Part shown: positions 9,088 to 18,228 of the stretch, piece by piece
How the letters are laid out: each line of letters begins with the position of its first letter
How positions within the stretch are numbered: position 1 is the stretch's first letter
Translations under genes and position numbers: made by a program
Notes under the pieces: model-generated
The model's database searches: none
What the model saw: only the letters and a program-made list of their open reading frames with translations
What the model was told of the DNA's origin: nothing
NCBI GenBank assembly: GCA_023252155.1
Contig: JAHEXJ010000005.1
Location: 1 to 57,444, forward strand
Source of the DNA: Actinomycetes bacterium
Lineage (GTDB): Bacteria; Actinomycetota; Actinomycetes; Nanopelagicales; Nanopelagicaceae
DNA: 57,444 nt
Direction of reading: 5' to 3'

Positions 9088-9543
9088 ATGAAGCGTCTTT
9101 CCGTGGTCGGTATTTCTCTCACTTTATTAGTTAGTTCGCTGGTTTTCATGCCGGCATCTGCTCAGGCTGCATCCGTTTCTGCCAATTGTTCGAAGGTAAA
9201 AGCTCAAGTTTTGGCCTACGAATCCCAGGAAAAGGATTTTGCTGTTCAATACGATCCAGTAAATGGCAAATGGTCGTGGTTCTTCTCTTCTGCGCACCTT
9301 AATGATTATTGGCTTCTCCAGAAGAAGATTGTTGATTTCGAGGTCACCCTATTTACGTACGATCTAAATCACATGTCCTGCTTCACCACCAAACAGCAGG
9401 CCTACGCCAAGTTTGTGTACAAAGAGTGGGTGTCAATCCAAGGGTTTCTAAAGGCGCAACCCGATTGGATAAATGGATTTTCGTTTACTCCGATTGTCTG
9501 GGATTCGATCTACGCAAAGGACCTAGTTACTCCGGTGCCTTAA
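9088..9543 (+). CDS. Small secreted protein of unknown function
   Basis: 151 residues with a clear signal peptide (basic start, hydrophobic core, SAQAA processing site near residue 28). The mature part is rich in aromatic residues (Trp, Tyr, Phe) and carries two Cys that could form a disulfide. GGAAAGGAGG lies 7 bases upstream of the ATG, an unusually strong ribosome binding site that suggests high expression. I recognise no family. It is divergent from kdpD across about 195 bases and converges with trhO at a gap of 7 bases. Confidence 0.75.
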   Translation: MKRLSVVGISLTLLVSSLVFMPASAQAASVSANCSKVKAQVLAYESQEKDFAVQYDPVNGKWSWFFSSAHLNDYWLLQKKIVDFEVTLFTYDLNHMSCFTTKQQAYAKFVYKEWVSIQGFLKAQPDWINGFSFTPIVWDSIYAKDLVTPVP

Positions 9544-9550
9544 ATCAGAA

Positions 9551-10459
9551 CTATCCGATCATTTCAGAATCATGAGCGCGTGAACGGTCATGCGTGCAGT
9601 TTTTGCTGAAGTTTTGTCTCGAGCACTCCTCGCACAACAAAATCAATTCGTGGCAAGCCACATTTGCACAATTGTAAAACTGTTTAGTGGGGGCTGAGCA
9701 TTTCTCGCATTGCCCAATAACCTTCGTATTTTGCGAGAAATCTAACGCCATTCGAGAATCAAAGGTATAAAGAGACCCGTCCCAAAGACCGTCATCACCA
9801 TATTTCTTTCCGTAGCGGACGATGCCACCTTGAATCTGGTAAACCTCTTTGAAACCTCGGTTCTTCATGACGACTGAGAGAATTTCGCACCGTATGCCAC
9901 CAGTGCAGTAAGTGACTATTGGCCGCTCCTTCAAGGCATCGTATTTGCCGCTCTCGATCTCTTTGATGAAGTCTCGCGTTGTAGTGACATCTGGCACGAC
10001 GGCGTCGCGGAATTTGCCGATCTTAGCCTCGAATGCGTTTCGGCCATCAAAGAAGACGACCTCGTCCCCGCGTTCTTCAACGAGTTTCTCGACTTGATCC
10101 GACCTCAGATGAACTCCGCCGCCGACTACACCGCTCTCATCAACGGTTAGCTCCTGAGGATTACCGAAGGCCACGAGTTCGTCTCGGACACGTATTTTCA
10201 GTCGGGGAAATTCGTCGCCTCGTCCGTCTGACCATTTGAAATCAATTTTCTTGAAACCGGGGTATTCCTTGGTGGCTCGGACATATTTTTTTAAAGCAGT
10301 CATTTCTCCGCCGAGAGTTCCATTAATGCCATGAGGCGAAATCAATATCCGGCCTTTAAGCCCGAGGCTCTCGCACAACGTCTTCTGCCAGAGGCGAAGG
10401 GCGGCAGGATCTGAAATGGGTGTAAAGGCGTAGTAAAGAATGACTTTTTGAAGTTCCAC
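9551..10459 (-). CDS. trhO: tRNA uridine(34) hydroxylase TrhO (rhodanese-like, YceA family)
   Basis: About 302 residues. The N-terminal domain starts with the family hallmark [13 protein letters not shown] and continues [20 protein letters not shown] rhodanese domain follows, with catalytic Cys185 in YCTGGIRCE. The C-terminus has the Cys-rich region characteristic of the YceA family ([20 protein letters not shown]). TrhO makes 5-hydroxyuridine at tRNA position 34. The open frame extends upstream to 10651 but overlaps the divergent gene and lacks family similarity. I choose the GTG at 10457-10459, where homology begins and a -10-like TACACT lies exactly 6 nt upstream, suggesting a leaderless mRNA. 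Confidence 0.9.
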   Translation of the reverse strand: MELQKVILYYAFTPISDPAALRLWQKTLCESLGLKGRILISPHGINGTLGGEMTALKKYVRATKEYPGFKKIDFKWSDGRGDEFPRLKIRVRDELVAFGNPQELTVDESGVVGGGVHLRSDQVEKLVEERGDEVVFFDGRNAFEAKIGKFRDAVVPDVTTTRDFIKEIESGKYDALKERPIVTYCTGGIRCEILSVVMKNRGFKEVYQIQGGIVRYGKKYGDDGLWDGSLYTFDSRMALDFSQNTKVIGQCEKCSAPTKQFYNCANVACHELILLCEECSRQNFSKNCTHDRSRAHDSEMIG

Positions 10460-10465
10460 GTCCGT

Positions 10466-10471
10466 AGTGTA
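10466..10471 (-). promoter_or_regulatory. -10 box of a likely leaderless trhO transcript
   Basis: TACACT on the minus strand is separated by 6 nt from the GTG at 10459. The candidate -35, TTCGGG 16 bases further upstream, is weak. The spacing matches the other leaderless-type starts in the window. Confidence 0.5.
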
Positions 10472-10535
10472 ACTAAAGGAGGGATGCCCCGAAGAATTCG
10501 CTGTACTTAGACGGGGATGGTTATACAGTGGAAGC

Positions 10536-10979
10536 ATGAACAAGAGTCCGAATCGAGTTCTGGCTTTGGCAGTCGGCCTGATAATTGTTCTTGTCGCAGT
10601 CGCGGCGGTCGTATCTTCCACTCGATCCACACTGGTTCTTGATAAAACCAAGCCCGCATGGGCGGTTCAAAGCTATTTGAAGGCCTTTCTCGCCGGCAGG
10701 AACGCAGAAGCTGCGAAAATGATTTCGCCTGAGAGCGAATGCACCGTAGTAGATGTTGACCGTGCTTACATTATTGACAATGCCCGGATCGTGCTAATCA
10801 GCGCGAGCACAAATGGGAACACTGCCGAAGTTCGAGTGAGAGTCGAATTTCCGCTAAACGGGCCCTTTGGTGACTCATCCACGGAAGATCACACCTTTAG
10901 ACTCACAGATTCAAACGGAACTTGGTTGTTAACTGGAATTCCCTGGCCCCTTTACAACTGCGGATTGGTGGCAAAGTGA
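10536..10979 (+). CDS. Membrane-anchored small protein, NTF2-like in shape
   Basis: 147 residues: one N-terminal hydrophobic segment (residues about 8-28, uncleaved anchor or signal peptide), then a compact extracytoplasmic domain. Its start, [25 protein letters not shown], and the late strands resemble NTF2-like/DUF4878-type lipoprotein domains, but there is no lipobox. A -10-like TATACA lies 8 nt before the ATG without a Shine-Dalgarno sequence. It overlaps the next gene (GTGA), so the two are translationally coupled, suggesting the small protein works with the multi-pass DUF5671-like protein. Function unknown. Confidence 0.72.
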   Translation: MNKSPNRVLALAVGLIIVLVAVAAVVSSTRSTLVLDKTKPAWAVQSYLKAFLAGRNAEAAKMISPESECTVVDVDRAYIIDNARIVLISASTNGNTAEVRVRVEFPLNGPFGDSSTEDHTFRLTDSNGTWLLTGIPWPLYNCGLVAK

Positions 10980-12691
10980 TCGGCGCTATTTCTGGACTAA
11001 TTATCCCCGTGCTCTTCATCGTCGCGATCGTTTTTGGAATTCGCAGACTTCGCTCGCCTGAAGGACACAGTCCAATTCAGGGGCATACGGTTAGGCGTTT
11101 CTTCCAATACCTACTCCTTTACGTTCTTATCGTTGTGAGCGCGGTCGGACTCTCTGGATTGCTCGGGCGAGCATTGGATACATCCACCCTTGTTGCGGGA
11201 GATCAGACGGACTTGGCAAGAAACCTTTCCTTTGCAGTCGTGGGCATTCCTCTGTATATAGTCCTTGCACTCTGGACGCGTCGAAAGTTTGCCGCAGACC
11301 AATCGGAAGCTAAGTCATTTGCGTGGGGTCTATACATCACTTTGACGTGCCTCACTTCGTTGGTGATCGGCATGCTCGCACTCCACGAGATAATCGCTTG
11401 GGTAGTGCGCACCAACGACTACCGAGGTTCCGCCGTGGCGCGCTTGATTGTGTGGGGTGCCGTGTGGGGGAGCCACTGGTGGATTCACCTTCGTATTTCC
11501 CCCGAAGGAAGCTCGCGAGCGCATCATCTTCTGGGTTCGCTTATTGCACTCGGAACAGTCGTCGTTGGATTAGATCAACTGATTTCTGCAGCCATGCAAC
11601 GCCTCTGGCATTTCGGTGGAGACACGATATTTCCTTCTCAAAATAATTTGATTCTTAGAGGCGCTGTGACATTGATTGTCGGCGCACCTGTTTGGTACCT
11701 GTACTGGATAAGGAATTACTCAAAATCAACGCGTGATCCGCTCTGGATTGGCTATGTCCTGCTAGTTGGGGTTGGTGGAGGAATCGTGATGGCGGTCGTC
11801 TCTGCCAGCACAGTTCTATATAGCATTCTTGTTTGGTTGATCGGCGATAGTGGCGAAGCAACCGCGGCGCTCCATTTTCAGAATGTGCCAGTGGCCGCAG
11901 GACTTATTGTCGTGGGAACCCTTACATGGTGGTACCACCATGCAGTTCTTGAGGCAGGTCGCATGGCCTCTCGATCTGAAGTCCAGCGGATTTACGAGTA
12001 TTTGATGTCGGGCATCGGTTTACTCGCTGCGGCTGGCGGTGTTGCGATGATCCTTGTCGCACTTCTCGAGGCATTGACGAGCTCTACCGTTATCGCAGGC
12101 ACCGGCGCAAAGAATGCACTTCTGGCAGCCACAACCCTTCTCATTGTGGGCAGTCCGGTGTGGGGGATCTATTGGCGCAGAATTCAAACGGCCATAAAGA
12201 ACTTGCCGAGCGAAGAACACATCTCGCCGACAAGGCGCATCTACCTGTTCATACTTTTTGGTCTCGGGGGAATTGTCGCCGTTGTGACTCTACTAGTCGG
12301 AGTCTTCTTCCTTTTCGATGACATTTTCAAAGGTAATTTTGGAATTGAGACATTACGTCGTATTCGCTTTGCCCTTTCCATCCTTCTAACCACGGCCGCG
12401 ATCGCTACCTATCACTGGTTTATCTACCGATCTGAAAAAGATTTGGTCTCCACCAGCAACCGCGGTCCGAAGTACGTCCTTCTGATTGGGCCAAAAGATT
12501 CCGATCTTGTTCACTCAATCTCGCGCTTCACGGGCGGAAGTGTTCAATCTTGGCTACGCACCGACGAACAAGTTGCCGAGTGGTCCAAGCAACAGGTGCT
12601 GGCATTACTCGAAGACAGCAAAGATGAATCAGTAGTTGTGATAGCAGATTCTAAAGGTGTGCAAATTATTCCGGTGGATCGAAGTCGCTAG
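10976..12691 (+). CDS. DUF5671-like multi-repeat membrane protein
   Basis: About 571 residues with many membrane segments. The sequence contains about six imperfect copies of a 70-80 residue unit: an RRxxxYLL-type helix entry, two hydrophobic helices and an exit such as GAPVWYLYWIRN or GSPVWGIYWRRI. This is the pattern of DUF5671 proteins, which have no known function. The frame is open from 10922, but GTG 10976 overlaps the preceding stop (GTGA) and has GGTGG upstream, so I start there. The last 60 residues are soluble and include GPKDSDLVHSISRFTG. Co-translated with the small anchored protein upstream. Confidence 0.75.
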   Translation: MIGAISGLIIPVLFIVAIVFGIRRLRSPEGHSPIQGHTVRRFFQYLLLYVLIVVSAVGLSGLLGRALDTSTLVAGDQTDLARNLSFAVVGIPLYIVLALWTRRKFAADQSEAKSFAWGLYITLTCLTSLVIGMLALHEIIAWVVRTNDYRGSAVARLIVWGAVWGSHWWIHLRISPEGSSRAHHLLGSLIALGTVVVGLDQLISAAMQRLWHFGGDTIFPSQNNLILRGAVTLIVGAPVWYLYWIRNYSKSTRDPLWIGYVLLVGVGGGIVMAVVSASTVLYSILVWLIGDSGEATAALHFQNVPVAAGLIVVGTLTWWYHHAVLEAGRMASRSEVQRIYEYLMSGIGLLAAAGGVAMILVALLEALTSSTVIAGTGAKNALLAATTLLIVGSPVWGIYWRRIQTAIKNLPSEEHISPTRRIYLFILFGLGGIVAVVTLLVGVFFLFDDIFKGNFGIETLRRIRFALSILLTTAAIATYHWFIYRSEKDLVSTSNRGPKYVLLIGPKDSDLVHSISRFTGGSVQSWLRTDEQVAEWSKQQVLALLEDSKDESVVVIADSKGVQIIPVDRSR

Positions 12692-12698
12692 GATAATT

Positions 12699-14066
12699 TC
12701 AGCCGAGTGTGACGACGCGATCCGCGCTATCTAGGAGAGTTTGCTCGCGAGTGCTCACGATAATAAGTGCACCCGACTTAACTTGATCCAGAATTATGTT
12801 AGTAGCCTCGGCGCTTCGATGTTCATCCATTTGCGAAGTAGGTTCATCTAAAATGTAGATCGCCTTCGAGTCTGCCAAAACTCTGAGTAATTCGATACGC
12901 GCCCTCTCGCCGCCTGAGAAAGTGGAAAGGGCACGATTCAATCGTGACTTGAAAGAGTCTCCCAAAGCAATATCGAAACCGGCAAAGTGGTCTGCTAGGG
13001 AGATACTTGAAACTTTGCTCCCACCTTGGCCCAAAAATCCGACAGATTCGGCTCGTAGTTCTGCTCTGTCTTCACGCGATAAATCTTTGATGTTAATTCC
13101 CTTGATAAGCACATCTCCGTCGGATGGATTTTGAATCCCTGCCAAAATTCGGAGTAGAGAGGATTTTCCCGAACCCGATGTGGAGGAGAAAGCGATGAGT
13201 TCTCCTCCGCCTGCGTCAAGATTGATTCCGGAGAAGATCAGCTTGCCATCGTAATCGAGTGAAAGATCAATTCCGCGAAGGATAATCTCGCGCGGCTTGG
13301 TCTCCTTTCTCCTGCCTCTCGCACTACTCGTTAAGTGTGGAGCATTTTCCTTAACTCTCATCCAACCGAAGGGATCAATAACGCTTACTTCTTCCTCACC
13401 GTGTCGCCACTCTTCGCTTATTCGCCCCTCCCGAATTCGAACGACTCGATCGGCATAGACTTCCGCGCGAGCATCGTGAGTTACCAGAATGACGCTCGCG
13501 TCGCCTGCCAGGGTTTTCAACAGCCGATACATCACCTCAGCCGATTGGTTGTCGAGCTCGCCACTCGGTTCGTCGGCAATCAACACTTTTGGATTTGTTG
13601 CCATTGCCGTCAATAGAGAAGAGAACTGACGCTCGCCAGCCGAAAGCTGGTCGGGATATCGATTGCACAAATGAGAGAGTCCATGATCTTCCAATAGTTG
13701 AGTCGCATTCTTTGTTGCCGACCCACGCGCCTGGCCGAGAAGTGTGAAGCCGAGGGCGATGTTCTGAAGTACCGTGAGATCATTTAGCAGGTTGCCTCGC
13801 TGATCGATGCTTGCGACAAATTCTCGGCGCAGTCGAAGAGGATCGAGTTCGGCGATATCTTGGTCGCCAATCACTATTCTTCCGGCCGTTGGTGTATAAA
13901 AACCGGTCATCAATTTAACCAAAGTTGATTTACCTGATCCGTTAGGTCCTTTTATTACCAGACACTCACCGGATGCAACGTTTAGATGGAGACCGCGTAG
14001 TGCGACAACGCTTACATTGTTGCTCTCATAGATATAGAAAAGGTCTTCGATGCGTATATCCATCAT
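12699..14066 (-). CDS. ABC transporter ATPase with two fused nucleotide-binding domains
   Basis: 455 residues holding two complete ABC ATPase domains of the LolD/MacB type. Domain 1 (about 1-225) has Walker A GPNGSGKST, a divergent signature LSAGERQ, Walker B VLIADEPSGELD and switch THD. Domain 2 (about 245-455) has Walker A STSGSGKSS, where the first Gly is Ser, signature FSGGERA and Walker B IYILDEPTSQMD, but STREQ in place of the switch His. Site 2 is therefore probably degenerate. The ATG overlaps the end of the FtsX-like permease gene (4 bases), so the two form one complex. Such systems export lipoproteins or peptides, or control envelope enzymes; the substrate is unknown. Confidence 0.85.
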   Translation of the reverse strand: MMDIRIEDLFYIYESNNVSVVALRGLHLNVASGECLVIKGPNGSGKSTLVKLMTGFYTPTAGRIVIGDQDIAELDPLRLRREFVASIDQRGNLLNDLTVLQNIALGFTLLGQARGSATKNATQLLEDHGLSHLCNRYPDQLSAGERQFSSLLTAMATNPKVLIADEPSGELDNQSAEVMYRLLKTLAGDASVILVTHDARAEVYADRVVRIREGRISEEWRHGEEEVSVIDPFGWMRVKENAPHLTSSARGRRKETKPREIILRGIDLSLDYDGKLIFSGINLDAGGGELIAFSSTSGSGKSSLLRILAGIQNPSDGDVLIKGINIKDLSREDRAELRAESVGFLGQGGSKVSSISLADHFAGFDIALGDSFKSRLNRALSTFSGGERARIELLRVLADSKAIYILDEPTSQMDEHRSAEATNIILDQVKSGALIIVSTREQTLLDSADRVVTLG

Positions 14067-16909
14067 GAGCCTCCGACCATTGTGGATTCGCTGAAAAATC
14101 GTCGCGTAAAGAGCAATCCACCGATCTCACTAAGAAGTATCGTCAATACAAGGGTGATGGCAATAAGCGCAAGAGGCGTAGATGCTGAGATGAAGTAATG
14201 TCCGACTACCAGGCCAATGACACTCCCAAGCAGGACGCCGAGTGAGACGGTAAATCGCAAAGATGCGCGTAAAGACTGACGAAGTCGTCTTGGTCCGACC
14301 CCGGAAGATTCCAATTGAAAGAGAATGCCCGCTCCTTCGCGATAGAGAAGAGGAAGAGCAGTCGCGTACATGAAGATCGCCAATAACAGAGAGAAGAGGA
14401 GAGCGAGCCTGTACGACCCGTTGAGCCCAACGTTGGTTGGATCTGATCTGAGTTCACGCTCAAGACTTGATCTGCTCTGGATTAATAATCCCTGCAAAGT
14501 GGACGATTCGAGATTCTTTACGTAAGTGTCGGAGTTGGGAGTTGATACCCACAATTCGATCGGATCGATGGAGCCCAAGTCAGATTGTGAAAATTCACTT
14601 TGAAGTTGCTCCAAATTCATTATGACAAATCGATCACCGGCTGATGGAAAAGAGGGTGCAACCGCACCGATACGAACTTGAAAATAACTCTGGCCGGCGC
14701 CTGTTAAAGTGAGCAAGCCGTTGCTCGCTAACGAAGCGGTGACAGGATCAACGATCACGCTAGGAATTCCGATCGCGCTCTGGGAGCGGATATAGAGGCT
14801 TCCCCCGTTGAACGCGTATGGGAAGGTCTGCAAGCCCCATAAATTATTCGGCAGATTCTGAACCTTTCCGTCAAGGAGAACGGAGGAGATGCTCCCTATC
14901 CCTTTCAACATCGGAACCGCGAAACTTCCCTCACCAATGGCATGGAGCCTTCGAGACAGGTAGTCGGATGATTCTCGGAATTCAAATGCCACTAGGAGAC
15001 TGTGGGAAGGTATTTGCTGAGGAAAGGTGAGCACACGCGAGTCACCTGTACTTGAAAGCATCACACTCACATGTGGGCCATTCGGTGTGCGGAACCACGC
15101 AAGAAGGTCTACTTGTTTGGGTATGTTTGAAAGTTGCACCTCGAGTTTCCTGGCGATGCCGATGTCAACGCCCACTTCACTAATTGGTTTCCCGGGAGTC
15201 AAAGCTGCTGAGAGTTTGCGGAGAGACTCATCGGACATCAACTTCAAAGCCTCTGGTGGAATGCCGAGAAGTGACAAAGTATCCGATACGACGTTCTGGT
15301 TTCTAATTCCAGTTCCCGATCTAAGGATGGGAAAGACGGTTGTCCCGCTAAGCAACTTTTCATAATCTCTAGTGCCACCGAGATCAAGTGGACGGATAAG
15401 TGCGGGGCCGGTTCGAAGAGAAACGTCTAGAGGAACTTGATCTCGCGATTGTCGAATAACTTTCTGCGAAATTCCTGAATCGAATGAGAGGGCAATTACT
15501 GCCAAAATACTGGCGAGGGTAAGGATTGCGGCGACTCCTTGCCACATTGATAGATGCTCGCGAAAAAGCACGTAGGTGTGACCGCTTTTTCTGCGCCAGA
15601 GTGAGCTCAGGGCACGAAGGAGGAGGTAGCTCATCACCGCAGGAATCAGCGTATAAATAAATGGTATGAGCCAGAAGCGTCTTTCGTGTGCGCCACTTTG
15701 AAACAGGTAGTTGGCGATCAACGCAAGGCCTAGAAATAATGGAATCCACGTTTGTCGCCGCCAAGCCTTGTCGCCAAAGATCGCCGAACCAATTACAAGG
15801 AAGAGGCACGCAAGGACCAAAACGAGGTCAATGGTCCAGCCGTGATAGATATGGTTCAAATCGGCCTGGAAATTGAACAAGGTTAAAGACGCCGGTACAA
15901 AAAAAGAAAGCAGGCCAGAGAGCAAAAGGCCGAGTAGTAATGGCGCTGCAAATTCAATGATGAGTTCTAAGCCAAGCGTCTTTTTTGGCGTTCCGATTCG
16001 GCTAAGTCCTGCTCGAAATAGAAGATGATCGCGTCGATATCGGAGTGAGAAGAGCATTAAGAAAGCAACCAGTAGGGCGCCGACGACGAAGTCTAGAAGA
16101 ATGAACTTGTCGGAGATATTTCCGGATTGATCACTTGCTGTGCCAAGGGCATCTTGTGGCCAAGTCAGATTAAGTTCCGAGTGATCAATCGAGAGTTGAT
16201 TTTCAAATGCGAGGATCGAGTTGATATACGAAGTTGCACCCGACTTCGCAATGCGCCCCAAGTTCATCTGAGCTACCCAGGCGTTCGTGCCTTGCAGGCT
16301 CGAGAAATGCTTGAGGGATCCAGCAAGGGAGGCCCCATCTACAACGAGAATGGGTGCACCATCATTAACTGCCATAGCTCCGGTGAACAATTGGCTATCT
16401 TTGAAATGGCCCGTGCCGACGATCACGAGTCCCAAGGACTCTGATCTAGGAGTGGAATTCTTTGTACCGCCAACCTGCACGGCTTCGCACCAATCAGGTT
16501 GGCATTTTTTGGGAAGCCTTCCAGAAGACAAAGCTATGGAACGTGCGAGATTGTCGACTCCGGCTAAGTGGAAACCCACACCGTGGGGATCGGAAATTTG
16601 ACTGTAAAGGAACTCATCTGTCATTCCACCAGTGATCAGACCCGAGAGGTGTTTGGGCAAATAATCTCCGACGGCGCTCAATTGGTCCGCGGAACTGATG
16701 ATCTGACTCGAGGTGATGGTCAAAGTACGATCGCCGGCAGGCAATTGAGCAAGTGAATAAGAGACCAGAGAGTTGCTCGTTGAGTACGAGATCCCTTGCA
16801 GAGCGAGGAGGGTTAGCAGCGCAAGGGCGACGGAGATCGCAATGGAGAAAGTGCGAAGTGGATACTTTCGCAAACGTGCCCACGCCAGTGTCCAAGGCAG
16901 AGAGCGCAT
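14063..16909 (-). CDS. Large FtsX/MacB-type ABC permease
   Basis: About 948 residues. An N-terminal membrane helix (RKYPLRTFSIAISVALALL) is followed by an extracytoplasmic domain (about 50-265), a membrane bundle (about 275-500), a second extracytoplasmic domain (about 510-830) and a C-terminal bundle (about 840-935): a duplicated FtsX-like permease in one chain. The downstream gene encodes the matching tandem ATPase, so one permease and one ATPase chain could form the full transporter. The frame is open from 16933, but a promoter (TTGGGA, 17 bases, TATATT) ends 6 nt before ATG 16909, and the upstream ATG lies inside its spacer, so 16909 is the start. Confidence 0.83.
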   Translation of the reverse strand: MRSLPWTLAWARLRKYPLRTFSIAISVALALLTLLALQGISYSTSNSLVSYSLAQLPAGDRTLTITSSQIISSADQLSAVGDYLPKHLSGLITGGMTDEFLYSQISDPHGVGFHLAGVDNLARSIALSSGRLPKKCQPDWCEAVQVGGTKNSTPRSESLGLVIVGTGHFKDSQLFTGAMAVNDGAPILVVDGASLAGSLKHFSSLQGTNAWVAQMNLGRIAKSGATSYINSILAFENQLSIDHSELNLTWPQDALGTASDQSGNISDKFILLDFVVGALLVAFLMLFSLRYRRDHLLFRAGLSRIGTPKKTLGLELIIEFAAPLLLGLLLSGLLSFFVPASLTLFNFQADLNHIYHGWTIDLVLVLACLFLVIGSAIFGDKAWRRQTWIPLFLGLALIANYLFQSGAHERRFWLIPFIYTLIPAVMSYLLLRALSSLWRRKSGHTYVLFREHLSMWQGVAAILTLASILAVIALSFDSGISQKVIRQSRDQVPLDVSLRTGPALIRPLDLGGTRDYEKLLSGTTVFPILRSGTGIRNQNVVSDTLSLLGIPPEALKLMSDESLRKLSAALTPGKPISEVGVDIGIARKLEVQLSNIPKQVDLLAWFRTPNGPHVSVMLSSTGDSRVLTFPQQIPSHSLLVAFEFRESSDYLSRRLHAIGEGSFAVPMLKGIGSISSVLLDGKVQNLPNNLWGLQTFPYAFNGGSLYIRSQSAIGIPSVIVDPVTASLASNGLLTLTGAGQSYFQVRIGAVAPSFPSAGDRFVIMNLEQLQSEFSQSDLGSIDPIELWVSTPNSDTYVKNLESSTLQGLLIQSRSSLERELRSDPTNVGLNGSYRLALLFSLLLAIFMYATALPLLYREGAGILFQLESSGVGPRRLRQSLRASLRFTVSLGVLLGSVIGLVVGHYFISASTPLALIAITLVLTILLSEIGGLLFTRRFFSESTMVGGS

Positions 16910-16944
16910 CCGTTGAATATATTGGACAGGCATCCCATTCCCAA
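16910..16944 (-). promoter_or_regulatory. Promoter of leaderless ABC permease-ATPase operon
   Basis: On the minus strand: -35 TTGGGA (16939-16944), a 17-base spacer, -10 TATATT (16916-16921), then 6 nt (CAACGG) to the ATG at 16909. This implies transcription beginning at or within a base of the start codon. Confidence 0.7.
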
Positions 16945-17014
16945 GGACTTTGCCGCCTTTTTGACCCCTAAGAAGGTGACAAGAAATTTAGGCGCCTATA
17001 TGTACCCTTTCGAG

Positions 17015-18178
17015 ATGAAACTAAATCCGCGCGCAAAGACGCTTGTCGCTATCGCTGCCTCGACCCTTGCTCTGGCTAGTGGTCTCATCTCCTCAAATGC
17101 CAATGCCGCCGGATTAGGTTCCGAGCACCGAGCCGTATGTGGACCGCAAAGCGTAGATGCGATGCGCTGTCACGCACAGGTTGTTGTTGGACCAGACCAC
17201 AACACTCCATCGACTTCAACTGCACCAACGGGATTGACTCCTTCGCAAATTAAATCTGCTTATGGCTTCTCGACTTCATCTACGATCGGCGCTGGTAAGA
17301 CGATCGCAATTGTCGACGCTTATGACGACCCAACGGCAGAAAATGATCTGGCGGTCTTCTCAAATCAATTTGGATTGCCAGCGTGTACAACAGCTAATGG
17401 TTGCTTTAAGAAAGTGAGCCAAACGGGCGGAACGAAATACCCGAGGTCTAATTCAGGATGGGCGCTAGAGATCAGTTTGGACCTTCAGTGGGCACATGCG
17501 GTCGCACCGGGTGCGACAATACTTCTTGTTGAAGCGAACTCAGCCAGTTCGGCGGACCTTTTTGCTGCTGAAGATTATGCATCGGCTCACGCGACATATG
17601 TTTCAAATAGTTGGGGCGGAAGCGAATCGTCCTCAGAATCGACATGGGACTCTCACTTCCAGACCCCTGGCGTAAGTTATTTTGTTTCGTCGGGTGACAC
17701 CGGATTGCCTGCTCAATATCCATCGTCATCTCCCTACGTAATTTCTGTCGGCGGAACCACCCTCACTTTCAACGCCAACGGATCACTTGCAAGTGAGACT
17801 GGTTGGGCATCGGGTGGTGGCGGTTGCAGTGCATATGAATCTGCGACGGCGGCACAAGCTGCATTCCAAAGTCTGTGCGGTACCAAGCGCGCAACTCCAG
17901 ATGTCTCACTTGATGCAGATCCTGCATCAGGCGTATCGGTGTACGACTCCACGCGTTACAACGGCCAAATAGGTTGGTATGTAGTAGGTGGAACGAGTGC
18001 CTCCTCTCCAATGTGGGCGGCTCGTTCAGCAGATGCAGGAAGTCAAGTTAATTCTGCATATGTATACGCCAACAACATCACCTTCCGAGACATCACAGCT
18101 GGTGGCAATACCGGAGGTTGTCTAGTTGGTTATGACCTCTGCTCTGGTCGTGGAAGTTGGACGGGCGCGACTCCGTAA
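17015..18178 (+). CDS. Secreted S53 (sedolisin-family) serine-carboxyl peptidase
   Basis: About 387 residues with a signal peptide (residues 1-32, ending SNANAA). The sedolisin catalytic set is visible: Glu152 and Asp156 in LEISLDL, the oxyanion Asp228 in SSGDTG, and nucleophile Ser328 in GGTSASSP. A conserved calcium-site-like end (GYDLCSGRG) closes the protein, so it is complete. Unlike classical kumamolisins there is no long activation pro-domain: only about 60 residues separate the signal peptide from the LTPSQIKSAYGF start of the catalytic domain. An ATG at 17000 in frame is possible, but 17015 gives a normal signal peptide. Likely an extracellular protease feeding peptide uptake. Confidence 0.85.
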   Translation: MKLNPRAKTLVAIAASTLALASGLISSNANAAGLGSEHRAVCGPQSVDAMRCHAQVVVGPDHNTPSTSTAPTGLTPSQIKSAYGFSTSSTIGAGKTIAIVDAYDDPTAENDLAVFSNQFGLPACTTANGCFKKVSQTGGTKYPRSNSGWALEISLDLQWAHAVAPGATILLVEANSASSADLFAAEDYASAHATYVSNSWGGSESSSESTWDSHFQTPGVSYFVSSGDTGLPAQYPSSSPYVISVGGTTLTFNANGSLASETGWASGGGGCSAYESATAAQAAFQSLCGTKRATPDVSLDADPASGVSVYDSTRYNGQIGWYVVGGTSASSPMWAARSADAGSQVNSAYVYANNITFRDITAGGNTGGCLVGYDLCSGRGSWTGATP

Positions 18179-18228
18179 TCGGCTCTAGCGAATAAGAAGT
18201 ATTTGGATCCCAGATTTTCGGCTGGAAC

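Noticed and set aside
10460-10651. 64-codon N-terminal extension of trhO
   Set aside because: It overlaps the divergent gene start, lacks family similarity, and a -10 box lies just upstream of the internal GTG.
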